A stretch of DNA of 64,000 nt from Exiguobacterium sp. s48 (GTDB lineage: Bacteria > Bacillota > Bacilli > Exiguobacteriales > Exiguobacteriaceae): contig NZ_JACSKC010000001.1 of NCBI RefSeq assembly GCF_018617395.1, forward strand, positions 620,001 to 684,000, in the 5' to 3' direction. The translations under genes were made by a program, and so were the position numbers. Within the stretch, counting starts at the first letter, position 1; each line of letters begins with the position of its first letter. The notes beneath the pieces were generated by a model. The model had not been told where the DNA came from. It was given only the letters and a program-made list of their open reading frames with translations, and did no database searches. Below, piece after piece: positions 18,622 through 26,745 of the stretch.

Positions 18622-20439
18622 ATGGGAATCATTCGAGAGTTACCGGAACAACTCGCGAACCGAATCGCAGCCGGGGAGGTCGTGGAACGACCGGCTTCCG
18701 TCGTCAAAGAATTAGTCGAAAATGCGATTGATGCGGGAGCGACGAAAGTGGACGTCGACTTACAAGAGGCGGGTATCCGTCTTATTAAAGTCCGTGACAA
18801 CGGGCATGGGTTCCATGAAGAAGACGCGGCGCGAGCCTTCTTGCGGCATGCGACGAGTAAAATCCGTGACGAGCATGACTTGTTCCGGATTCGGACGCTT
18901 GGCTTCCGCGGTGAGGCACTCGCCTCGATCGCGTCGGTCAGTCACGTCTCGTTGAAGTCGAAGCGAGCAGCTGAAGAAGGCTTCGAGATGACGCTTGAAG
19001 GCGGTGTCGTCACAGCGATCAATCCGGCGGCGACGAACGTCGGGACCGAAATCGCGGTCAGTCAGCTCTTCTTCAACACACCGGCCCGTCTGAAATATTT
19101 GAAGACATCGGCGACTGAACTCGCGAGCATTACGGATACGTTGAACCGTTTGGCGCTGTCTCATCCGGAGATTCGTTTCACCGTCTTCCATGAAGAGAAA
19201 GAATTGTTGCGCACGAACGGGAATGGGGACTTGAAACAAGTCATGCTCGCCATCTATGGTCGCCAAGTCGCCGCACAAATCGTCACGGCTTCGAGTAAGA
19301 CGAACGACTATACGTTGAGCGCGCATCTCGTACGCCCGGAAGTGACCCGTTCGAACAAACAATATGTGACTCTCATCTTAAACGGTCGAAGCATCAAGAA
19401 TTTTGCGCTGACCCAAAGCGTGCTCGAAGGCTATCACACGCTCTTACCGATCGGACGCTATCCGATTGCCGTGCTCGAGGTGAAGATGGATCCGATGTTG
19501 ATTGACGTGAACGTCCATCCGACAAAACGTGAAGTACGTTTGTCGAAAGAAAAAGAACTGTGCCAGCTCATCCGAGAGACCGTTCAATTGACGCTCCGGG
19601 AGCAACGTCTCATTCCGTCTGTGAAACAAGAAGCGAAGCCGAAACGTGTGACACCGTCTGAACAGTCGAAACTCGACTTTTCGATGGAGCCGCAACCTAA
19701 ACAAGCCGACACCGTCGAGTGGAACTATCCGATTCCTCGGGATCGAAAAGAGTCGCTCACGTCTCCTTCCCAATGGAATCCGGCTCCGCTCGTTCATGAA
19801 CCGGAGGCAGAGATGATCGAACCAAAACAGGTCGAAGAGCCTGTACGTCAGTCCGAGCGTCTTCCGGCGTTAGACGTCATCGGGCAACTCCATTCGAGTT
19901 ATATCATCTGTGGAGCGGAAGACGGGATGTACGTGATGGACCAACATGCCGCCCAGGAACGCATCAAGTATGAGTTGTTTTATGAGCAGTTAGGACGTCC
20001 GGAAAAAGAGTATCAGCTCCTGTTGATTCCGCTGACGTTAGAGTTCACGCAAGAAGAGACGCTCGCCATCGAAGAAGTGCTCCCGCTTCTAGCGGATGCC
20101 GGCATCACGTTAGAGCCGTTTGGGGGTAACACGTTCCTTGTACGTGAAATTCCAACATGGTATCCGCAACATGACTTAGAGGGTACAATTCGTGATCTAG
20201 TGGAGATGGCTATTCAGCAGCGATCAATCGACATCGCGAAATATCGTGAGGAAGCATCGATCCTCATGGCGTGTAAACGATCCATCAAAGCGAATCATCC
20301 ACTCAATATGGAGATGATGCGACAATTGATTGATGATTTGAGTCGAACGACGTCTCCGTTCACGTGTCCGCACGGGCGACCGATTCTCGTGAAGTGGAGC
20401 ACGTATGAACTCGAGAAATTGTTCAAACGCGTCATGTAA
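18622..20439 (+). CDS. mutL: DNA mismatch repair protein MutL
   Basis: MutL is the GHKL ATPase and nicking endonuclease of mismatch repair (605 aa). N-terminal ATPase motifs ENAIDAGA, DNGHGF and RGEALASI are intact. The C-terminal domain has the metal-binding endonuclease motif DQHAAQERIKYE near residue 437, followed by ACKRSIKANHPL and CPHGRPI, so it should cut DNA itself as in organisms without MutH. A variable linker lies between about residues 335 and 420. Start ATG 18622 follows AAAGGGTG. Confidence 0.97.
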   Translation: MGIIRELPEQLANRIAAGEVVERPASVVKELVENAIDAGATKVDVDLQEAGIRLIKVRDNGHGFHEEDAARAFLRHATSKIRDEHDLFRIRTLGFRGEALASIASVSHVSLKSKRAAEEGFEMTLEGGVVTAINPAATNVGTEIAVSQLFFNTPARLKYLKTSATELASITDTLNRLALSHPEIRFTVFHEEKELLRTNGNGDLKQVMLAIYGRQVAAQIVTASSKTNDYTLSAHLVRPEVTRSNKQYVTLILNGRSIKNFALTQSVLEGYHTLLPIGRYPIAVLEVKMDPMLIDVNVHPTKREVRLSKEKELCQLIRETVQLTLREQRLIPSVKQEAKPKRVTPSEQSKLDFSMEPQPKQADTVEWNYPIPRDRKESLTSPSQWNPAPLVHEPEAEMIEPKQVEEPVRQSERLPALDVIGQLHSSYIICGAEDGMYVMDQHAAQERIKYELFYEQLGRPEKEYQLLLIPLTLEFTQEETLAIEEVLPLLADAGITLEPFGGNTFLVREIPTWYPQHDLEGTIRDLVEMAIQQRSIDIAKYREEASILMACKRSIKANHPLNMEMMRQLIDDLSRTTSPFTCPHGRPILVKWSTYELEKLFKRVM

Positions 20440-20472
20440 TCGTCTTGTTACCTTGTTTTAACACGATGTAAC

Positions 20473-20498
20473 GTTTATGCAGGAGCCCTCATGGGAAA
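20473..20498 (+). promoter_or_regulatory. Sigma-B-type promoter of ctc
   Basis: GTTTAT (20473-20478), a 14-nt spacer and GGGAAA (20493-20498) fit the general-stress consensus GTTTAA-N12-15-GGGWAW. The ctc gene is the classic sigma-B target in B. subtilis, supporting the call. Transcription would begin near 20505. Confidence 0.6.
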
Positions 20499-20506
20499 AC
20501 TATACA

Positions 20507-20574
20507 CATGTCACTCAACGCATCGAGGTTGAGAGGTGGCTTTTTCACTGCCTCACCCTCAAGATGCCGACATG
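20507..20574 (+). promoter_or_regulatory. Structured 5' leader of ctc
   Basis: Nested complementary arms lie between the inferred start of transcription and the ctc ribosome binding site. They are CATGTC 20507-20512 with GACATG 20569-20574, GCATC 20520-20524 with GATGC 20563-20567, TTGAG 20529-20533 with CTCAA 20558-20562, and GGTG 20535-20538 with CACC 20554-20557. No T-run follows, so it is not a terminator. It could be a regulatory or stabilising leader. Confidence 0.5.
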
Positions 20575-20604
20575 AAATGTATATCCATGTAGGAGGAAAA
20601 GAAA

Positions 20605-21255
20605 ATGACGAACAAACTTCAAGTATCAAAACGAGAATTACGCCCACGATCACTACGCACGAAGTTGCGTAACGAAGGAAAAGCGTTAGGCGTTGTCTAT
20701 GGTTACAAAGTAGACAGCACGCCAATCGTGTTTGACGAGATGGACCTTCGTAAAATTCTTCGAGACCACGGTGACAACGCCTTGATCGAACTCCATTTCG
20801 ATGGAAACAAGATCAACACGCTCGTGCACGGATCGGAAACGGATCCGTTCACAAACTTCTATCAGCACGTCGAATTTATGGCTGTGAAGATGGATGAAGA
20901 GACAGAAGTCGAAGCGGATATCGTCCTCGTTGGCGACGCGAAAGGCGTCAAAGAAGGCGGATATCTCGCCCAGTCACTCTATAAAGTGACGGTCGCAGCG
21001 ACACCTGCCAACATCCCTGAACGCATCGAACTTGACGTGTCAGACCTCGAAATCGGTGACTCGGTGACGGTAGCGGATCTTCCAGAAGACAAATCGTACA
21101 CGATCGTCTCGGAACCAGATATGCACATCGCCTCTGTGAATGAGCCGGTTGCTGAGGAAGAGGAAGAAACTGAATCAGAGGAAGGTTCAACTGAAGAAGA
21201 AGCTTCAGAAGGATCTTCTGAAGAAACAGAAGAATCGACTGAGGATAAAGAATAA
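20605..21255 (+). CDS. ctc: Ribosomal protein L25 / general stress protein Ctc
   Basis: Ctc is the long form of ribosomal protein bL25, which binds 5S rRNA in the large subunit. The 216-aa protein has an N-terminal L25 beta-barrel ([17 protein letters not shown]) and a C-terminal TL5 domain. It ends in an acidic, low-complexity tail of about 35 residues rich in Glu and Ser. AGGAGG lies 10 nt before ATG 20605. A sigma-B-like promoter and a folded leader precede it, and a strong terminator follows. Confidence 0.93.
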   Translation: MTNKLQVSKRELRPRSLRTKLRNEGKALGVVYGYKVDSTPIVFDEMDLRKILRDHGDNALIELHFDGNKINTLVHGSETDPFTNFYQHVEFMAVKMDEETEVEADIVLVGDAKGVKEGGYLAQSLYKVTVAATPANIPERIELDVSDLEIGDSVTVADLPEDKSYTIVSEPDMHIASVNEPVAEEEEETESEEGSTEEEASEGSSEETEESTEDKE

Positions 21256-21270
21256 GCAATTCGATTATAA

Positions 21271-21313
21271 AAGAGGAGCATCGTCCCTAGATGGGGCGAT
21301 GCTCCTCTTTTTT
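21271..21313 (+). terminator. Terminator of ctc
   Basis: A 13-bp stem (21271-21283 with 21297-21309) and T-run form a strong intrinsic terminator. Confidence 0.9.
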
Positions 21314-21400
21314 CAGTATTGTTTCGCTAATCTTGTCTACAACTGATAACGTAATTATTAAGAAGCTTTTCTTCATTTTTAGTATCGGAAGGTGATCACT

Positions 21401-22030
21401 ATGCAAGAGCTTACAATTATTGAAAGGAAGCATCTACATAAGCAGATTGGAGATAATTTAGATAATTATTTCATTATAGGTGAAATTAAAAAGGTTTATG
21501 AGATCACTAGTTATGATGATTTAACTATTAACGATAACAAAAAAGCTTTAATTGATTTTTTGGTTTACCAAAATGTATATCCAATAGTCATAACATTTAT
21601 ATTATCTAAAAATATAAGTCAGGATAATGAGATGGTTGAAAAAATGGATTCAAGGAAAATTAAATATTCTATGAACGATTGTGCTGAGGATGAGAATTCT
21701 TTTTATTACTGCAATGCAAAAATAGAAAACGAAAAAGATTTAAGGTTTTTGATTAACGAAACGTACTGGATGCCTGCTCAAAATGGGTTTTATAACATTA
21801 TCTTTAAAGATAAATTGAATTTTACTTTAAAAAAATATGGTAAGTGGCTGTTCTCTAGCACTCAATTTGTACCTTTAATTGATATGAGTATACCAACTTC
21901 TTTTATTAAAATAGATGGAGATGGACTTGGGTTTATTTTATTTTCTAATGAAAAAAAATATGAATCTATTGAAGAATTAACAAAGAATATACCTCAAAAA
22001 TTTTACATTGATTATTTAGACGAAAAATGA
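21401..22030 (+). CDS. AT-rich hypothetical protein
   Basis: I do not recognise this 209-aa protein. It is rich in Lys, Asn, Ile and Phe and far more AT-rich than the genes on either side, suggesting acquisition or relaxed constraint. No signal peptide or transmembrane segment is evident. GGAAGGTG precedes ATG 21401. It begins an island of small unknown genes between ctc and the formate channel; SUKH-like and possibly ankyrin-like genes nearby hint at immunity-type functions, but that is inference only. Confidence 0.6.
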   Translation: MQELTIIERKHLHKQIGDNLDNYFIIGEIKKVYEITSYDDLTINDNKKALIDFLVYQNVYPIVITFILSKNISQDNEMVEKMDSRKIKYSMNDCAEDENSFYYCNAKIENEKDLRFLINETYWMPAQNGFYNIIFKDKLNFTLKKYGKWLFSSTQFVPLIDMSIPTSFIKIDGDGLGFILFSNEKKYESIEELTKNIPQKFYIDYLDEK

Positions 22031-22099
22031 ATTATGAGGGCCTCAGTTTGAGCATGTTATAACGCATAGTCATGTTACATAGATACTATGAAAAATGAT

Positions 22100-22248
22100 A
22101 TGTATGATGAGGTTTGGGGGTCTACTCATGATGACTCTTTGTTAGAATTATATAAACTGATAATAGCGGGTTTATCGATGTGAGGAATACAGTCCGTAGA
22201 GTTGGAATAAGACTAAATTTAGCCAGATCATATAGCTTTGTATCATGA
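22100..22248 (+). pseudogene. Remnant of a small protein, possibly ankyrin-like
   Basis: From ATG 22100 a frame reads MYDEVWGSTHDDSLLELYKL and stops at 22183. A second frame starting near 22174 continues IDVRNTVRRVGIRLNLARSY to a stop at 22248. Joined by one frameshift, this reads like an ankyrin-type unit (helix, turn, then NLARSY). No good ribosome binding site is present. The rest of the 311-nt gap (22031-22341) shows nothing else I can support; a minus-strand frame here is a possible alternative. Confidence 0.4.
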
Positions 22249-22341
22249 TGTTCATTTATACAATCAAAATTATAAAAACCATTTAAAACTTGTGAAGCCA
22301 CGTGGTTTAAGCAACACATATTCCATACAGAAGGTGAAAAA

Positions 22342-22710
22342 ATGAAAGCTCAGGAAATATTAAGAGAAATCGAAAAAATACACTACTGGGATGCGCGCGT
22401 TTTAGGATTCGATTGCCGTTATTTTGGAGATGAGGTTTTAATAAAGATTGAAGATGAGGAAGAGAGTTATCGTCACTACGAGATTGAATTTTTAGGTTGT
22501 ATTAAAGTAGAGGTTTCTACCGCTCTAGATGATCGAACAATGCCAATCAAAGAACTGACGAGGGGACAACGCCCATATTTCATGCAGGATATTAGCATCG
22601 ATAGTTACGAATTAGAGGGGCAGGAAATATTTATATGCCATCTCTTATTGCCTCCTGTTGCGGCAGAGATTCATTTCACGAAAATTAGAATCGGAAAGGA
22701 ATATCACTGA
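22342..22710 (+). CDS. Small hypothetical protein
   Basis: This 122-aa acidic protein has no motif I recognise. It looks like a compact alpha/beta or beta-rich domain (EILREIEKIHYWDARVLGF, then alternating strands). AGAAGGTG lies about 9 nt upstream of ATG 22342. It lies in the AT-rich island between ctc and the formate channel, next to a gene remnant and a possible SUKH protein. Confidence 0.6.
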   Translation: MKAQEILREIEKIHYWDARVLGFDCRYFGDEVLIKIEDEEESYRHYEIEFLGCIKVEVSTALDDRTMPIKELTRGQRPYFMQDISIDSYELEGQEIFICHLLLPPVAAEIHFTKIRIGKEYH

Positions 22711-22843
22711 TAAATTTTACAATGTCTGAATCGCAATAGTCGACCAAGAGACAGTTAATAAATATATATTGAACTATCATGAAATGCAGTGATTACAGAA
22801 GAACATTATAATGCTATTCATAAAAATGAGTGAGGTGTATAAT

Positions 22844-23143
22844 ATGTCATACAAATCGATACAATCGCTATTACCTGTTAAAGAAAAGGCAATCCTGTTG
22901 GATCAGGTCGAAGGATTGAATAGATATCTTTGTATTCTACCGAACGATGAATTAGAAAGTCAGTTTGGAGATTTAGAAGAGTTCACAAAACAAGGCTTTG
23001 CAGTCGTAGGTTATGAAGATTTGCTAGGAGATTTTGTAGGAGTGGACATAAAGAGTGGACACCTTTTGATTGTTAATCATGAAACGCTTCATGTAGAGGA
23101 AAGATTAAATTTAACATTTGATGAACTCATGAGAAAGGATTAA
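22844..23143 (+). CDS. Small protein resembling the C-terminal part of SMI1/KNR4 (SUKH) domains
   Basis: This 99-aa protein has the pattern GFAVVGYEDLLGDFVGVD followed by GHLLIVNHETLHVEE and a closing TFDELM, which recalls the second half of SUKH immunity domains. It lacks the usual N-terminal portion, so it is either a short divergent member or a truncated one. ATG 22844 follows GTGAGGTG; an ATG at 22811 has no site. Confidence 0.5.
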   Translation: MSYKSIQSLLPVKEKAILLDQVEGLNRYLCILPNDELESQFGDLEEFTKQGFAVVGYEDLLGDFVGVDIKSGHLLIVNHETLHVEERLNLTFDELMRKD

Positions 23144-23184
23144 TCCCTTATTTTAACGATTGGCTTCATAAACTTTGTCTTATT

Positions 23185-23212
23185 ATTCTCCCGAAAATTG
23201 GGAGAATTTTTG
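23185..23212 (+). terminator. Terminator after the small-gene island
   Basis: ATTCTCCC (23185-23192) pairs with GGGAGAAT (23200-23207) and is followed by T residues. Confidence 0.75.
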
Positions 23213-23232
23213 TTTGTCACAAATCCGCCATA

Positions 23233-23246
23233 TGTAAACGATTACG
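23233..23246 (+). promoter_or_regulatory. cre-like CcpA site upstream of the formate channel
   Basis: TGTAAACGATTACG matches the cre consensus TGWAANCGNTNWCA at 13 of 14 positions. It lies about 35 nt upstream of the predicted -35, a location typical of CcpA activation rather than repression. Confidence 0.45.
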
Positions 23247-23280
23247 ATGTGAACACTCTGTCAATTCATGCAAGACAGGA

Positions 23281-23309
23281 TTGCCAACAGAGACTGTACA
23301 GTTTATATT
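23281..23309 (+). promoter_or_regulatory. Sigma-A promoter of the formate/nitrite channel gene
   Basis: TTGCCA (23281-23286), a 17-nt spacer and TATATT (23304-23309) make a good vegetative promoter about 68 nt upstream of the start codon. Confidence 0.55.
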
Positions 23310-23376
23310 GTTAATGATTTCACATATTAGAACTGATACTTTCCTATTTAATTATTCAGAAAGAAGGGTTTGTGAC

Positions 23377-24216
23377 ATGGCATCAATGGAAATCCATGCA
23401 CTCGAATCATTGCGAAAAAAAGCACAGGCTTCCTCTCAAATGATTCATTATCGTCCAATGGAATACTTTTTACGGGCAATGTTAGCCGGGATCTTTATCG
23501 GCTTTGCCTCAATCTTTACCTTGAAAGTCGTCAACGGTATGTATTTAGCGGAATCTCCGTTCACGACACTCATCGGAGGCTTCTCGTTCGGGATCGCGCT
23601 CGTCATGATTATCTATGGGGGAGCTGAGTTGTTCACGGGGAATACGATGTATTTCACAACGTCGACGCTTCGTGGTTATACGACGCTCAGTGATACGATG
23701 CTCGTCTGGTTGCTCTGCTTCGTCGGGAACGCACTCGGGGGAATTTTATTCGCCTTACTACTTGCACCGACTGGCGTCATCCAAGAACTCGGGATGAACA
23801 ACTGGTTGTTCTCCGTTGTTGAAAGTAAAATGCATCATACGACGGTCGAAATTTTCTTCCGCGCCATCTTCTGTAACTGGATGGTCTGTCTCGCTATTTT
23901 CTTACCGAAACAAATGAAAAATGAGTTCGCTCAAATCTTCTCGATGATCTTCCTTGTCGCGGTCTTCTTCGCATCAGGATTTGACCACGTCATCGCCAAC
24001 TTCGTCTTGTTCGCCTTGACGCTCGTCGTCCCACACCCTGAGACGATCAGCATGGCAGGTGCGATTCACAACTTGATTCCTGCAACGTTCGGTAACATTA
24101 TCGGTGGAGCGCTCTTCATGGGAGCCATCTATACGTGGTTGAACTCGAAAGGTCTCCGTGAGGTACAAGAATTAGAGGAAGAAGTCGAATTAAAAGTCGT
24201 GAAAGCTGCTAAATAA
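23377..24216 (+). CDS. focA: Formate/nitrite transporter (FNT family)
   Basis: This 279-aa membrane protein has six hydrophobic segments typical of the pentameric FNT channels. FNT motifs visible are the GGAELFTGNTMYF segment near residue 88, which forms the periplasmic/omega-loop region, and FCNWMVCLA near 165 with the central pore region. It probably exports formate made in anaerobic fermentation; nitrite or other small anions are possible. ATG 23377 follows AAGAAGGG by 8 nt. The anaerobic ribonucleotide reductase genes downstream support an anaerobic role, since NrdD of this class uses formate as reductant. Confidence 0.86.
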   Translation: MASMEIHALESLRKKAQASSQMIHYRPMEYFLRAMLAGIFIGFASIFTLKVVNGMYLAESPFTTLIGGFSFGIALVMIIYGGAELFTGNTMYFTTSTLRGYTTLSDTMLVWLLCFVGNALGGILFALLLAPTGVIQELGMNNWLFSVVESKMHHTTVEIFFRAIFCNWMVCLAIFLPKQMKNEFAQIFSMIFLVAVFFASGFDHVIANFVLFALTLVVPHPETISMAGAIHNLIPATFGNIIGGALFMGAIYTWLNSKGLREVQELEEEVELKVVKAAK

Positions 24217-24240
24217 ATGATGTTTGTCACATATAACGTA

Positions 24241-24274
24241 GAGCCTTGTCTTACCGAAGACGAGGCTCTTTTTT
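24241..24274 (+). terminator. Terminator of the formate channel gene
   Basis: GAGCCT-GTCTT pairs with AAGAC-AGGCTC around a short loop, followed by six or more T residues. Confidence 0.88.
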
Positions 24275-24339
24275 ATCGTATGACCACACGTAAACTGTCA
24301 CAATATCGACTCGTGACCATCGAGAAAATCACATGCCAT

Positions 24340-24396
24340 AATCTATATATAGGATTCTTAAAACGAATATGAATGTTTTGAATCCATATATAGTGA
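24340..24396. promoter_or_regulatory. Paired NrdR-box-like sites, also an extended inverted repeat
   Basis: Two AT-rich palindromic boxes start at 24340 and 24381, each matching about 12 of 16 positions of the NrdR box consensus with a CWATATATWG-like core. They are 41 bp apart, close to four helical turns, as expected for tandem NrdR boxes. The same bases form a long imperfect hairpin (24343-24357 with 24380-24393, plus AAAAC 24360-24364 with GTTTT 24375-24379). Confidence 0.55.
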
Positions 24397-24407
24397 GGTG
24401 ATGGGTT

Positions 24408-26258
24408 TTGAAATTACTGCAGTTGTATGAGGACGTCTGCGTCTTACCAGATCAAGACTTGGTACAAGAGAATGCGAACGTGGACGGCAAATCCCCGCTC
24501 GGAAAACTAGCACGACTCTCTTCAGAAGTGTCGAAAGAATTGTCGCAGACGTATTTGATGTCGGAACGGTCAAAACAAGCCGTCACTGATAACTTTTTAT
24601 ACGTGCACGATGCGGACTATTACATCACAGGATCGACGACATGTTGTCAAATTCCACTCGGTCAATTGTTGAAAGACGGCTTCCATACGGGACATGGGAC
24701 GATCCGGTCCCCGAAAGACATTCGCTCCGCCATGGCACTTGCATCGATTATCCTTCAAGCGAATCAAAATATGCAGCACGGGGGGCAGGCGTTCCCGATG
24801 TTTGACGTCGACTTGGCACCGTATGTCGAGAAGACATATGAGCGTCAACTGAGCCGACTCCAATCGTTACCTGTTGACTGGGACGAGGGGCAAATGGAGA
24901 CACTCGCGGAAGAAGAGACGATTTCGGCGACGTATCAGGCGTGTGAGGCGTTCATTCACAATGCGAACTCGATGCACTCACGAGGTGGTGGGCAAGTGCC
25001 TTTCGTCTCGATCAATTATGGGACGGACACGTCAAAGTGGGGACGTATCCTCATTCGGGAGTTACTCCGTGCCACGGAATGTGGGTTAGGGAACGGGGAG
25101 ACTCCGATTTTTCCTATTCAAATCTTTAAAGTGAAGGAAGGAATCAACTTTCGGGAGGACGATCCGAACGTCGATCTTTTCCGTGAAGCGTGTCGGGTCA
25201 CAGGTAAGCGTCTTTTCCCGAACTTCTCGTTCATCGATGCCCCGTTCAATGCCACGTACTATGATGGGACGCATGCATCTGAAGTGGCATACATGGGTTG
25301 CCGCACGCGGGTCATGGGAAATCGACATGGGGAGGAGACGTCAATCGGACGTGGCAATCTTTCATTTTCCACACTCAACTTGGTGAAGATGGCACTTGTA
25401 TCGGAGTCGATCTCGGATTTTTACCGGATACTCAACCGATATGTCGACATCGGAATCGAACAGTTGGTCGAGCGTTTCGAGTATCAATGCAAGCGTCGCG
25501 CTGAAGAATTTCGTTTCCTTTACACACAAGGGGTCTGGCGAGGAAGTGAGGAGTTACATATTCAGGATGAGGTCCGAGACGTATTAAAACAAGGAACGCT
25601 CTCACTCGGTTTCATCGGACTCGCTGAAACGTTAAAGGTGTTGACGGGCAGTACACATGCCGAGTCGCGTGAGGCGGAACGACTCGGTCTCGATATCGCC
25701 ACGCACTTAGCTGATCGCATGCGAGCGGCAGCCGATTCGTACGACTTGAATTTCTCGTTACTTGCGACACCGGCAGAAGGACTGTCAGGTAAATTTGTGA
25801 CGAAAGACCAGGAAGCGTTCGGGATGATTGAAGATGTCACCAATCGTGCCTTCTATACAAATTCATTCCACGTGCCGGTCTATCAGTCTGTATCGATTCG
25901 TGAGAAAATCCGAATCGAGGCACCTTATCACGCATTGTGTGACGCGGGACATATCTCTTATGTCGAAGTCGATGGTTCTCTCGCCCACAACGCGGAAGCG
26001 GTGGAATCGATTGTTCGTTTGATGCGTCAACATGACATCGGCTACGGTTCGATCAATCATCCGGTCGATCGCTGCGGGAATTGTGGCTTAGAAGGGCTGA
26101 TTGACGAATCCTGTCCGACTTGTGGCGAGGATACAAACATCGAACGAATTCGCCGCATCACCGGTTATTTGGTCGGGACGATGGACCGTTGGAATACGGC
26201 GAAACGAGAAGAAGAGCGGGCGAGGGTGAAACACGATGCGCATTCTATCCGTCGTTGA
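24408..26258 (+). CDS. nrdD: Anaerobic (class III) ribonucleoside-triphosphate reductase
   Basis: NrdD makes deoxyribonucleotides without oxygen using a glycyl radical. The 616-aa protein has the catalytic core (FIHNANSMHSRGGGQVPF), a zinc site CGNCG...CPTCGED near residues 555-575, and the glycyl-radical region RRITGYLVGT with the radical Gly near residue 586. It lacks the N-terminal ATP-cone, so dATP feedback of the usual kind is not expected. Start TTG 24408 follows GAGGTG. nrdG overlaps by 23 nt. Confidence 0.93.
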   Translation: MKLLQLYEDVCVLPDQDLVQENANVDGKSPLGKLARLSSEVSKELSQTYLMSERSKQAVTDNFLYVHDADYYITGSTTCCQIPLGQLLKDGFHTGHGTIRSPKDIRSAMALASIILQANQNMQHGGQAFPMFDVDLAPYVEKTYERQLSRLQSLPVDWDEGQMETLAEEETISATYQACEAFIHNANSMHSRGGGQVPFVSINYGTDTSKWGRILIRELLRATECGLGNGETPIFPIQIFKVKEGINFREDDPNVDLFREACRVTGKRLFPNFSFIDAPFNATYYDGTHASEVAYMGCRTRVMGNRHGEETSIGRGNLSFSTLNLVKMALVSESISDFYRILNRYVDIGIEQLVERFEYQCKRRAEEFRFLYTQGVWRGSEELHIQDEVRDVLKQGTLSLGFIGLAETLKVLTGSTHAESREAERLGLDIATHLADRMRAAADSYDLNFSLLATPAEGLSGKFVTKDQEAFGMIEDVTNRAFYTNSFHVPVYQSVSIREKIRIEAPYHALCDAGHISYVEVDGSLAHNAEAVESIVRLMRQHDIGYGSINHPVDRCGNCGLEGLIDESCPTCGEDTNIERIRRITGYLVGTMDRWNTAKREEERARVKHDAHSIRR

Positions 26259-26691
26259 AGAATCCGTAGTTGACGGACCAGGGATTCGGACGGTTATCTT
26301 TACTGCCGGCTGTCCGCATCACTGTAAAGGGTGTCATAATCCTTCCTCGTGGAATCCATCCGGCGGTGAGGATGTCGAAGTAGAGGAACTTGTTCAACGC
26401 GTCAAGCTCAGTGGTTGGGACGGGGTGACCATCTCAGGAGGTGAACCGTTTCTTCAATCATTAGAGCTAGCAAAACTCGTCATGGCATGTAAGTCGCTCG
26501 GTAAAAATGTGTGGGTGTATACCGGTTATACGTTCGAACAGTTGGAAGCGATGCACGACGAAGCGATTCAAACCGTGTTAGACTACGCCGATGTCCTCGT
26601 TGACGGTTATTACGAGCAGTCGCTACGAGATATGGGACTCCGCTTTCGGGGATCGAGTAATCAACGAATCATCTTTTTGAATAAAGTGTAA
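26236..26691 (+). CDS. nrdG: Anaerobic ribonucleotide reductase activating protein
   Basis: NrdG is a radical SAM enzyme (151 aa) that installs the glycyl radical on NrdD. The 4Fe-4S cluster motif CPHHCKGC (CX3CX2C) near residue 26 and the SAM-contact SGGEPFLQ near residue 75 are intact. It begins inside nrdD and is followed by a small hairpin terminator. The size is normal for the family. Confidence 0.95.
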   Translation: MRILSVVEESVVDGPGIRTVIFTAGCPHHCKGCHNPSSWNPSGGEDVEVEELVQRVKLSGWDGVTISGGEPFLQSLELAKLVMACKSLGKNVWVYTGYTFEQLEAMHDEAIQTVLDYADVLVDGYYEQSLRDMGLRFRGSSNQRIIFLNKV

Positions 26692-26717
26692 TCGAGGCAG
26701 AGATGTCTCGATTTTTT
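26690..26717 (+). terminator. Terminator after nrdG
   Basis: AATCGAG (26690-26696) pairs with CTCGATT (26707-26713) across a 10-nt loop, then T-run. It starts within the stop codon of nrdG. Confidence 0.7.
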
Positions 26718-26745
26718 GTATAATGTTGAAAAAGGGGGATTTAAG

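Noticed and set aside
22122-22319. 65-codon minus-strand frame in the AT-rich island
   Set aside because: It has a fairly protein-like composition but no clear ribosome binding site, and the opposite strand carries a better remnant. Left unannotated.
26719-26724. TATAAT before the FAH gene
   Set aside because: A perfect -10 but no -35 at 16-18 nt and no extended -10, and it directly follows the nrdG terminator; not called as a promoter.
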